Positions 53,313 to 62,748 of a stretch of DNA of 64,000 nt are shown here, one piece after another (positions within the stretch are counted from its first letter, which is position 1; every line of letters begins with the position of its first letter). The position numbers were made by a program, and so were the translations under genes. Source of the stretch: Chlorophyllum brunneum (taxonomy: Eukaryota; Basidiomycota; Agaricomycetes; Agaricales; Agaricaceae); NCBI GenBank assembly GCA_963576785.1, contig OY756149.1, positions 868,001 through 932,000 of the forward strand, read 5' to 3'. The notes under the pieces are model-generated. The model made no database searches, was not told the DNA's origin, and saw only the letters and a list, made by a program, of their open reading frames with translations.

Positions 53313-56300
53313 TCATAATTGCTGCTTTTTACCTCCCCTTTTTATAGGTTTCGTCCTCGAAATCTTGCTCATGAACTCTTGTACTGCCCCCTTGGCATTT
53401 TCCAAATTTGCCTCATCTTCCCATGTGTCTTCTTCGGACGTATATCCTTTCTAGTGTACTAGGTACTGTTTTCGTTTTCCCCTTGTGCGGTGTCCTCGGA
53501 CTTCATCTACCTCGTAGTGTTCCTCATCATTGATTATCTCGGGAATCGGTGGTGGTGGAGTGCGCTGGCTGTCGTACTCGGGTTTGTGATAGGGGGAGAG
53601 GAGTCTGCTGTTAAACATGTCATGTATCGCCCATGTTTTAGGTAGCTCCAGTCGGTAGCTTGTTTCACCTATTTTTTCTTTTACCCGGAATGGTCCGTAT
53701 CTCCTATGATCAAGTTTTTTTGTCGGCCTTGTTGTCCTAATGTTGTCCGCTTCGAGCCAAACTTGGCTTCCTGCCCCATATTCGTGTTCTGGTTTTGTGC
53801 CATTCCGTTTCTCCATTTGCATCTGGCTCTGTTGTAGCATCTCAATCGTTTTTTGGTGCATGTCTTGTAACTCTTGTATTCGTTCCGTGATCGCAGGTGC
53901 CTTGGATATGTTTGAGATATCCCCTTTCCATGGATGTCGTCCATATACTATCTGGAACGGTGAATGTCCTGTGGCGCTATGTGTTTTGTCGTTATACTGG
54001 AATTCCGCTGTGCTGAGCCATTTTTTCCAGTTGTCCTGCGCATGGTTGATTACGTTTCTGAGGTATGCTTCGACCTCCTGGTTGACGCGCTCTGTCTGAC
54101 CGTCTGTTTGTGGATGGTATGCCGTGGATAGGTTACATTGGGTGCCGGTTGCTCTACAAAGTTCTGCCATGAATTTTGACGCGAACTGTGGTCCTCTGTC
54201 ACTGATGATCCTGCGGGGTATCCCGTGTTGTCTCCATATATCATCACGATAAATATCTCCTAACTCTTCGGATGATAGGGTGGTGTTAACTGCACGTAAT
54301 CTGATCATTTTGCTGAAACGATCGACAATGACAAGTATCGCATCATATCCTTCTGATTCTGGTAGTGGTCCTATCATGTCGATTGATATTTCTTCCCATG
54401 GTCCGATGGGTATCGGTAGTGGATGGAGATGTGTGGTAGGTCGTATCCGGAGTATCTTATTTCGCTGACATGTGTCGCACCCTTTGATGTATCGTTTAAC
54501 ATCATTGTGCATTTGTGGCCACCAATATGTCCTTTTGAGGAGTTCGATCATTCTATGCTGTCCCGGGTGTCCTACGTCCGTTTTGTCATGGTGTTGTTGG
54601 AGTATTTCTTGGCGTAACTCAGCGTTCGGTGGTACGTATATTCTTCCTTCAAACATGGGTAATCCATCAGTTTCCCATATCTCCTCTGGTCGTTTCTCCT
54701 TTTCTCTTAGCCACTGTGTTTCTCTTCTTTGCTCCTTTCGTAATCGGTGTTTTAGGTCTTCTTCTCCCGATATTTCCCAAATTTGTCTGACTTCGGCGGT
54801 GGTGTTATCGAATAAGTGGTCGGGTAATAGTGTGATATCTGTGTTATCTCTGGTGGTGTCCGTTTTTGCTAGTCTTGATAGTACATCTGCTTTTGTGTTT
54901 GTCTTTCCGGGTATGTGTTTTAGCGTGTAGCGATATTCTTGTAGTTCCAGTTGCCATCTTGCTTGTCGTCCTGTGAGTTGTTGTGGTTTCCTGAAGTATT
55001 CTAAGTTCTTGTGGTCCGTCCATATCTCAAATGGTTCATTGGCATCGAGTAGATACTGTCTCCATGTTTTGACTGCTTCCCGGATTGCTAGTAGTTCTTT
55101 GTCGTAGATTTGGTAGTTTTGTTCTGCCGGTGTCATTGTTCTTGAGTGAAAGGCGATTGGGTGCCACTGATCACTCTGGTTTTGTGACAACACCGCTCCT
55201 ACTCCGTATCCCGATGCGTCTACTTCTACCCTGTATTGTCCTCTGTCTTGAGGCATTGCTAGTACTGGTTCGCTCGTGATTTTCTCCTTGATTTTTTCAA
55301 ACGCTTGCTGTTGTCGTCCTGACCATGACCATTGCGCATCCTTCTTCTTTAGTTCGTGTAGTGGTGTTGCTATGTTACTGAAGTCTTGTATGAATCGTCG
55401 GTAGAAGTTTGCAAAGCCCAGGAACTTTTCGACGTCTTTTACGGATTTGGGTGTCGGCCATTCTCTTACTGCTTTCACCTTCTCCTCCTCCATTTTAACG
55501 CTGCCTTGTCCAACTATAAAGCCCAGTATGGGTATTTCTTTTGCGTCGAACACGCATTTTGACCGCTTGAAGTAAAGCTGGTGCTTGGCTGCAATGTCTA
55601 AGAACCGCGTTGTTCTTTCCTCGAGTTCTTCCTGTGTGGTTCCTGGAATGACAAAATCATCCATGTAGTTGACAAGCGTTCCTTCGTGTAACATTTCCCG
55701 AAATACCGTGTTCATCATCCTTTGAAAGGTCGCTGGCGAATTGCTCATTCCGAAGAACATGACCGTTGGCTCGAATAATCCGTTATTTGTTACAAACGCT
55801 GCCTTCCATTCATCCCCTTCTCTAATCCTGACGTTGTTGTATCCCCAAATGATATCGAGCTTGTTGAACACCTTTGCATCCTTTAGGCGGTCTAGGACTT
55901 CGCTTATGAGTGGTAGTGGTGTTTTATCCTTGATAGTGTGTTCGTTCAGCTTTTTGTAATCCTGTACCAGGCGTTTGGTTCCGTCCTTTTTTGGTATAAA
56001 GAAACATGGGGTGGCGTAGGGGGATTGTGATGGTCTGATTCGTCCTGAGGCAAGGTTCTCGTCGAGGAACTTCTGTAGTTCTTGTTTCTCTGTTATTGTC
56101 ATTGGGTAGACCTTGGACTGTAGTACTGGGGGGGCGTCTTCAGACAGGTTTATTTCATGGTCCCATACCGTGTGCTCGGGTAGTTTATCGAAGTTGCTTT
56201 TGTTGAATAGGTGGGTATATCGTCGGAGGTATGGTGGTAGGTCTTCATCATTCGTCCGGTCCGCCTTTTTCTCTTCAATGTGTTCCTTGACTGCTCGTAT

Positions 56301-56798
56301 TCTTTCGTTGAACCATATGTCGCTATGTGATATTTTGCAATCATCCGGGCATCTGGTGAATCGTATGACGTGATTGTTCCAGTCGATTTCCGGGTTGTGC
56401 TTGACCAGCCAGTCGTGTCCAAGATATAAGTCCACACTTTCCAGTTGGGTTACTAGCGCGTCGATTTGTTCCGTATGGTTGCCGTTGTTTAATACCAGTT
56501 GTGCCTTGTCCGTTATTTCTCCCTTTTTATTTTCTGTGCCGTCGGCATTGATCACTCTGATCGGGGTCTCCAAAGGTTTAGTCGGGATCTGTTCTTCGTC
56601 TATCGTTCATTGTGCTATGCACGTGTGGGTGCATCCGGAGTCTACGAGGGTTGTGATTTGTCTGCGTCCTTTTTTTGTCTGGATTGTTGAGTCGAGAAGA
56701 AGTTCGCGCGTAGAGTTTCGTTTTTGGGGAATCACATATCGTCTATTGTGGGATAAAATAGAAACTCTAGGTTTATTGGCTCGCGGGTTTGCGCCTAC
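53313..56798 (-). pseudogene. pol: gypsy pro-pol: protease, RT, RNase H, integrase, chromodomain
   Basis: In the -1 frame relative to gag. Protease motif LVDSGCTH near 56640, then TGA at 56607-56609. The following 1,040 codons (to 53451) hold RT (YMDD at 303-306), RNase H (VEVDASGYGVGAVL, 449-462) and integrase with an HHCC zinc finger (660-702) and catalytic D732, D792, E828. A chromodomain starts at about 1018 and is cut by TAG at 53451-53453 in place of a conserved Trp before KGYTSEEDTWE. The frame then runs to a stop at 53313-53315. The chromodomain would steer integration to modified chromatin. Confidence 0.93.
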
Positions 56799-58033
56799 TC
56801 GGAGCCTTCGACAAAATCCTCTTTCTCCTCCATTTCTTGTTCATTGTCCTCGTTGATCTCTCTGATATGCGCTTTCTTGGGTGCCCGGCAGTTCTTCGAG
56901 ATGTGGCCCTGTTTGCCACAGTTGTAGCACGTTATCTTGGTGTATGTGACTTTCGTCTTCTTCCTGCAGTATTTTGCAATGTGTCCATAGAGGTTGCAGT
57001 TGTAGCACCTCGGTTTTCCATTTTGATCGGTGTCCGCCCTTTGTCTTCCTATCTCCATGGGTTGGCCTCTGCCTCCATAAGTAACTCCGGTTGTGGTTCT
57101 GATATCCCCTCGGGTGATGTCTGTTGCTTCATACCCCTGTCCTACTGCGAGGATTGTAGTTTTCCATTTGGTGTATGTCATTGGGACGGAGGTTGTCGGG
57201 TAGCCTACTATTGTTCGAATGATGTCTGCTCTGGTGTGGCGTTTGAGAAGGAATATTGCGTGGGTGTCATCTGTCCCCGCTTGGGCTTTCAGTGCCTCAA
57301 ACTCGATCAAGAAATCTGCCATGTTCCTCTTTCCTTGTTTGAACATCTCGATTTCTCCTTCTGCTATGGCTTTCCTATTTCCCAAGGAAAATGTGGCTTC
57401 TATTTCCTTCGTAAAGTCGTCCCAGTCTGGTGTCTTCTTGTTTTGGATGGCTTGTAGCTGCGTGTTGGCATATGGACCTGCTAGTCCTCCTTTCATTCTT
57501 GCTAAAATTGCCACTATCTTCTGTTCTTCTTCGTCTATCTTGTTGAACATTAACCATAAGGATATTGCTCTCCACCAATCGTCAAATTGGGTTCTGTCTC
57601 CATTAAAATATCCTGGCTCTGGAGCTAGGTTCTTTGGGATGTTGACTTCTTCTGTCATTTCTGGTTCTGTTTCTGGTTCGCTGTGTTCGTGGGTCTCGGC
57701 AATTTCTATATCGGCTGTGGCGTCGGCGACTTCTGTGTCGATTTCTTCTTCAAATGGAGCTGGTTCTTCATCTGTGCTGTGCTCGGATTCTTTCTTGTAG
57801 GTCTCGGCGATATCTATATTGGATGTGTTTTCGGCGACTTCTATGTCGAATTCGGTTTCAAATAGAGCTGTACTTTCGTCTACGCTGTGTTCGGATTTCT
57901 GCCGTTTAAGGCCTTCAGGGATTTCTGATTCTGTTGATTGTTTAGATCCTGTTGCTATAGGTGAACCCTGGATGTCTGTTGGTCTCGGAGCTCTGTGTCT
58001 TTTCGGTGTTCTCGATGAGCTACTGTTGCTCAT
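56795..58033 (-). CDS. gag: gypsy Gag with two zinc knuckles
   Basis: 412 residues, ATG at 58031-58033. The N-terminus is acidic and contains a tandem repeat of about 34 residues (both units start with SEHS and end with IAET). The capsid-like retrotransposon gag region follows (FDDWWRAISLWLMFNK, MADFLIEFEALKAQAG). Two CCHC knuckles: CYNCNLYGHIAKYC and CYNCGKQGHISKNC. Intact. It forms the particle that packages element RNA. Confidence 0.93.
   Translation of the reverse strand: MSNSSSSRTPKRHRAPRPTDIQGSPIATGSKQSTESEIPEGLKRQKSEHSVDESTALFETEFDIEVAENTSNIDIAETYKKESEHSTDEEPAPFEEEIDTEVADATADIEIAETHEHSEPETEPEMTEEVNIPKNLAPEPGYFNGDRTQFDDWWRAISLWLMFNKIDEEEQKIVAILARMKGGLAGPYANTQLQAIQNKKTPDWDDFTKEIEATFSLGNRKAIAEGEIEMFKQGKRNMADFLIEFEALKAQAGTDDTHAIFLLKRHTRADIIRTIVGYPTTSVPMTYTKWKTTILAVGQGYEATDITRGDIRTTTGVTYGGRGQPMEIGRQRADTDQNGKPRCYNCNLYGHIAKYCRKKTKVTYTKITCYNCGKQGHISKNCRAPKKAHIREINEDNEQEMEEKEDFVEGSE
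56813..56819 (-). other. Candidate -1 frameshift heptamer GGATTTT
   Basis: In gag phase G-GAT-TTT, 16 nt before the gag stop; pol is in the -1 frame and stays open across the overlap. GGAUUUU is a known slippery heptamer in some plant RNA viruses. Its use here is inferred. Confidence 0.45.
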
Positions 58034-58113
58034 ATACTGTCGTTCTGGTCGGAGGCTATTATTCCAAGCCTAGCTACGAATAACGGCACCTCTCTTGCAA
58101 GGTGAGTCGAATG

Positions 58114-58126
58114 ACACTTTACCAAA
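58114..58126 (-). other. Self-priming primer-binding site
   Basis: Directly inside the 5' LTR the minus strand reads TTTGGTAAAGTGT. Twelve of these bases (TTGGTAAAGTGT) are the exact reverse complement of ACACTTTACCAA within the same LTR (58221 to 58210), about 30 bases after a TATA box. This is the arrangement of Tf1-type self-primed elements rather than a tRNA-primed one. Confidence 0.75.
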
Positions 58127-58420
58127 TGTTATGACCTTAGTCTGGGACTCAGGTTGCAAGCCTTTGGATAAAGACAAGGAAGTAGAGAAGAGAATAAGGG
58201 ATGATACAATTGGTAAAGTGTAAGGAATACATCAAGTATTACTACACTTTATATACTAGTAGCAGAGGCTAATAATAAGGGGGACGAGTAAATGAGTCAG
58301 ATAAGAGGCATAGCCTCTAGAGATGAAACAGGAGATGGAACGAGGGTTGAAACAGGTGTGAGGGTACACGAGGTAATGGGTGCGAGATAGGAATGAACGG
58401 TCTATCTATAGTTCGTAACA
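58127..58420 (-). repeat. 5' LTR of the gypsy element with TATA box
   Basis: 294 bp, about 98% like the other LTR. On the minus strand TATATAAA (58255-58248) would place transcription start near ACACTTTACCAA at 58221. The right TSD CTGAG follows at 58421-58425. Confidence 0.93.
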
Positions 58421-58425
58421 CTGAG

Positions 58426-58755
58426 TGTGAACATAAGCCATCACTCAGGGCAGGGACCCCTGGGTAGGGGGACGCACCACCATGAGCCAGTCAGGGTGCT
58501 TAGGTGCACCAATAACATCATCCCCTTTCACATCAGTGGTCGAGGGAGCAGAGTGGATAAACCTCCAAGGAGGTTCCTGGAAAAAGAGAATATTAAAAGA
58601 ATCTTTCAATTTCTTGAGCAGCGTATCAACATATACATAGGATTTTGTGACATTGAAGCTAAGTACCCTAACGCCCTCCAGACAGTCCAGGTTGTTCCTA
58701 GACATAAGGGGGGTTATGAGGGGAGATAGGAGAGCAATGACATCTGTCACGCACC
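58426..58755 (-). pseudogene. LINE-A4 endonuclease N-terminus
   Basis: Carries LSFNVTKSYVYVDTLLKKL and FFQEPPWRF, continuing the endonuclease broken by the gypsy insertion at 51973. Confidence 0.86.
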
Positions 58756-58757
58756 TC

Positions 58758-59978
58758 TCAATAGCAGGCTGTCAGCCAGGCCCGGTTGTGTTTGTGATTC
58801 CAGAAAGCACACTTCCTGGAATCAGCAGGGTGCTCCTTCCTGCAGTTACAACAGTGAGGAGGATGAGAGCATGGTTGACCGGCAGGGGTAGCAGGAACTG
58901 GAGGCATAGCCTTCGGTTGCCCCTTACAACACAGTGCAAAAGTGCAGTAGTTGGCACGAGAGTGCACCCCACCACAGTCGGGACATGCAGGGCCATCAGC
59001 CTTGCACCAGGAAGAGGCATGGCCCCACTTGTAACAGCGGGTACACAATGACTCATTGCGGCAAGGATTAGCAGAGAGTATAATGCACTGCTTGTTCCCA
59101 AACATGATCTTCTTGTTCAGAAGACCGAGAGCTCGGGTACCCCTCATGGAGTCCCAGATGTCAAAGAATGTCCTAGAGTTATGCACCAGTCTCAGAGGAC
59201 CCTTAAGACTGATGAGAGGAGCATGTACTGACAAGGTAAGAACCTCCTCGACATCTGCTGAGGTACATGGAACTCCAGCAGTGGAGTTCTTGAGATAGGG
59301 GACGTTGACCACACAGAGGTACGACACCAAGGAGGGGAGTCCAATCCAGAAGGGGGCTCCTGGAAGGGATAGACATTCGACCAAAGCCCTAAGGATCCCA
59401 ATATCCTTAGTCGTGGCAAGCTTATTGGTGGCCATGGAATAGCCATCATATGCGAGCATGGCACCTTCCACAATCAGAGAGCTTCTCCCAGCTTTCAATA
59501 CCTTACAGGCCTGCTAGGTAAGGGTATGGAGACTGGCCGACATGTTCGACTTGTCCTCATAGGAGACTAGGACCTGCTTACACAAAGGTCCAGGAATCAT
59601 GAATGCTGGCTTCTTAGGGCACGCATTAGAGAAGGGGGTTGCTTCACAGCCTCGGCTTGTGAGTGAAGACTGGGTATCTGCTCTGCAGAAAGGTGGGGGA
59701 AGGCCACTTTCAACAAAGAGAGCAGGTCTGTCCCAGATTTGGCCAAGGCCAGTTGTTTTGCTGCAGCTGAATAAGCCTTCTGACCTGGCTTGGGCTTCGA
59801 AGCAAGCGTAGAGGGAGGAGGTCCAGAGGGCCTCTCATAGGGGACCTAAGGCTTAGTAGGAGCCTTAACAGGTCAGACAGACGCCTTCCCCTTAGGGTCC
59901 ATGCATGGGCGTTTGACTAGAGTCTTCTCCGGGTCCATAAGGTCATCCTCCTCCTGCACAGGGGGTCTGCGCTGGGGG
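58758..59978 (-). pseudogene. LINE-A4 ORF1, C-terminal two thirds
   Basis: Open from about 59498 to 58758 with intact Cys/His clusters CTRCYKWGHASSWC, CPDCGGVHSRANYC and CCNCRKEHPADSRKC. Upstream (59515-59978) stops and frame breaks occur. The 5' end is cut by the copia LTR at 59979. Confidence 0.86.
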
Positions 59979-60549
59979 TGTTGAAGTTTCGGACATATTC
60001 TAGAAATAGACTATGAAGTCATTATGATAATAATAGACTGATCCATTACTTTCCAGTAAATTCATTCCATAGTAACTTCCTATGAGTTGCTCTGCATATG
60101 ATGAGAGTCATAAGTACTTGATAGATTATTCTACATAGTACCAATGACTAGATACTACATTCCACAGTGCTCCACAGGCACTACACTGCAGTTAAAGGGA
60201 GTCATAAGGAACAATCTATGCATTACTAGTATTTTATGTAGTATGACTCGCCTATGTTACAATATGTATATAAACCCTATGTAGCAGACCTAGTTCTGCA
60301 TCTTGTTCAATCGAACAACCTCTTCATAATTGCCTATCTCTTTGAGTACAACACTAGCATCGATTTAATCGACTTTGACCTCTATGCCTCTGACACCGAC
60401 TGCTTTATCAATAATATCTGTCTATCCAAATTATCTTTCTACAGGTATCAGATAGAAGCTTATTATCTCAGTGAGTAGACCCTACGTTCTCTCCCACTGC
60501 ATTTACTGCTGCCCCCAGCAAACAACTCATTACGGTTGTTTCCTCAACA
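59979..60549 (+). repeat. copia 5' LTR with TATA box
   Basis: Begins TGTTGAAG and ends CTCAACA (TGTTG...CAACA termini), about 571 bp, AT-rich. TATATAAA at 60267-60274 is a likely TATA box. The other LTR is outside the window, so the boundaries rest on termini and the adjacent PBS. Confidence 0.82.
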
Positions 60550-60564
60550 GGTTATGGGCCCCAG
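60550..60564 (+). other. Primer-binding site, half-tRNA(iMet) type
   Basis: GGTTATGGGCCCCAG directly after the LTR. Its complement holds CCCATAACC, which fits the anticodon arm of initiator tRNA-Met (anticodon CAT), as in copia elements primed by a cut tRNA half. Confidence 0.75.
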
Positions 60565-60709
60565 TAGCCTTACCAATGGTTAAACCATTATTATCCCCTC
60601 TAACTAAGACAGGATGATAGGGCTTTACCTGACAGAGTTATCCTTGCATTTTGATCATTGCTGATATGAGAATTTTCTTCTAGAAAGAAATACACTCGAT
60701 GAAGATATT

Positions 60710-61495
60710 ATGTCTACTAATAATATCATCACTGGTTTACCTAAGCTCAATGGGCCTAAGAACTATGCGTTCTGGTCTAGAAGGCTTCAGGATGCCCTAA
60801 CCCTCATTTCTGTCACTGGTTCTGACCAGTCCGGATGGACTGTGACAAACCAGGATCTCTCCCCTAAAAATCCTGCCACTTTAATGGAGGAGGATAGAAG
60901 GAGAGAACAATTGAGAGGTCAGGCATTGGCTGTTATAAATGGCACTTTACCTGATTCCCTGTTACTCCATGGACATGACGCTCCTGGATTCCTTTGGAAT
61001 GATTTGAAAACCCGCTTTGGGACACCTTCTCCCGCTGCAGTATATTCAATCCTCCAAAGAATGCTGCAAAAGCGCATCTCTGGGAATTAAGATCCAGCAA
61101 TGGATCTAGCTGAATTGAGAACATTGGCTTCTCAATTAGAAACAGCTAAGGTAAAATTGCCAGAAGTTCTTGGCACGATAATCACTTTGAATGCATTACC
61201 ACCCCATTGGAATGCAGTGGCACAAACAACATTGGCAAATAATAACGATGTTGTAGATATGACCTGGGAGGTAGTTCAGCAGGCTATAAATGCTGAGTGG
61301 TCAAGACATGAAGGAACAAAATCCAACATGTCTAACCAACAAGCATCTTTCGCTGCCACTACTAATACCAAGCTCGCCCTGGACCACCCTGGAACCGCTT
61401 CCACCCTGGAGGCAATACCAGAGTCCAGCCTGCGAGAGGACCTTGCCACCCTGCCAATCCCCTCAGCCTTCTCCTCCTACTCCTACCTAGATTAA
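60710..61495 (+). pseudogene. copia Gag N-terminal part
   Basis: From ATG 60710: LPKLNGPKNYAFWSRRLQDA is typical of copia gag polyproteins (UBN2-type). A single TAA at 61088-61090 (CAA would fit) interrupts a frame that continues through LAELRTLASQLETAKVKLPE to 61495. The last 40 or so codons diverge from the usual gag pattern where the foreign segment begins. Confidence 0.8.
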
Positions 61496-61550
61496 CATCC
61501 AGAAGAAGAAGAAGAAGCCCAAGAAGTGCCAGAGTAAACCTCAAGCCCAC

Positions 61551-62715
61551 ATGGCGGAAGCTATGGCGGGCTTCACCACTGCCACGGAACCAGCAGTCCA
61601 TCACTTTACTGGTCTGGGAATGACCCCCTTTGACCTGATGAGGTGCATGGATGCACCTCGACCTGCTCCCACTCCCACTCCTCCAACCACTCATGTATTA
61701 GTGAGTGAGAGACCAAAGTCTCTTACTTGGGTTAATCCCAAGAAGGTCCAGCAGGCACGAGAAAATGCTCATGCTGAGCTCGAAAAGAAGGTGCGTGCTG
61801 AAGCACAAAACTTATGTTTCACCACCCTCCTTGAGAACTCACTGCGGATTCAACAGGTTATCACCTGGCGCAACCACGTCACTGGTCCTTTGCCAATGCA
61901 AATGGTGAAGAAACGTGCCCTCGATTGTTATAATCAATGGATGCACAAGGTCTCTCATCCCCACACCCAACAAGGACAATCGGTGACACCTCCCCATGCA
62001 CCTTCAGTTCCTTCTGGTCACCCCCCAGGTTGTACCTGTGAGGGACACACGAGGGTGAGTAAATAGTTCCTAAAGCATAGTAACCCTGATATTAATGTGA
62101 CTCGCATTCACTTTTCTTTCCTCTTACCTCTTGGTTTGCCATACACCTTATTGGTTTCTCCCAAATTTGGAACAAAAATTAATTTGGCTATGCACCATGT
62201 GGTAAAGATCCTAAGCATGGACTGTGTCACCCGGGGCGACTCGCTTGAACCCAGAAAGGTTCAGCCATTCTACCTTTCTCCTTGGGAGGAAATAGTAGCT
62301 CCAGCTGTGAGGACCTATGATGAGGAATTCCCTCCTCTTCCTCGGACCTCCCCTCCAACAGAGCAATTCCAGAGTAAGAAATACTCTCTTACTCAGAAGG
62401 TCAAGACCACTTACAGGTGACCTGCGACACTTACAGTGTTGGTAGACAAAGCCTTCAAATGGCTTAAGAGTGAGAAGGAGGTTGACAACCTCATGGCACT
62501 GGCTCAGGATGTCACCTATAACATCCGCAACCCCAGGAACCCTGCGAACATCGCAGGACCCTCTTCCAGGCCTCTTCCGAAGTCCCCAAAGTCCAAACCA
62601 TTTGCTTCGGCACCTCAATCTGAGGTATCGCTTGGACTTTTGTCGACGGACTACGGAAGCGACTTCAAGAAGAAGGGAGGAGCTAGGTACGTGATCAATT
62701 CGATCTCAGATACTC
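61551..62715 (+). pseudogene. Unrecognised coding-like segment inside copia gag
   Basis: One frame with only two stops (62064-62066 and 62418-62420) reads coherently for about 390 codons: a Pro/Thr-rich stretch, VNPKKVQQARENAHAELEKK, then ITWRNHVTGPLPMQMVKKRA, PFYLSPWEEIVAPA and FDEEFPPLPR-like text. I recognise no domain. Copia gag-like sequence resumes after it (GRLHKKKGKGKGKGHQGPGY, 62758-62817), so it looks like foreign sequence captured within gag. Exact borders are not visible. Confidence 0.5.
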
Positions 62716-62748
62716 TTACTAACCCTGATACACAGTCCTGTCACCAAC

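Larger units (their letters stand above)
51978..58420 (-). mobile_element. Ty3/gypsy chromovirus, complete but with point-mutation stops
   Basis: 6,443 bp: LTR, self-priming PBS, gag, pro-pol with chromodomain, an extra ORF, polypurine tract, LTR. The two 294-bp LTRs differ at about six positions, all transitions (about 2%), so it is fairly recent. It is disabled by in-frame stops in protease, chromodomain and the extra ORF, each explainable by one transition. Confidence 0.95.
47835..59978 (-). mobile_element. LINE-A copy A4, interrupted by a chromovirus
   Basis: 3' tail (T9 then ATTTATTAAAAA), 3' UTR (47851-48388), ORF2 (48389-51972 continued 58426-58750) and ORF1 (58758-59978, truncated by the copia LTR). 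The gypsy element at 51978-58420 sits in the endonuclease with a 5-bp TSD. Confidence 0.9.

Noticed and set aside
53110..53316. A 68-codon ORF starting in the pol stop (ATGA overlap)
   Set aside because: It overlaps the better-supported accessory ORF in another frame, ends quickly and is low in complexity.
1..59978. Repeat-induced point mutation (RIP) as the cause of decay
   Set aside because: Differences I examined fall mainly at CpG rather than the CpA-biased pattern of ascomycete RIP, and B1 is untouched.
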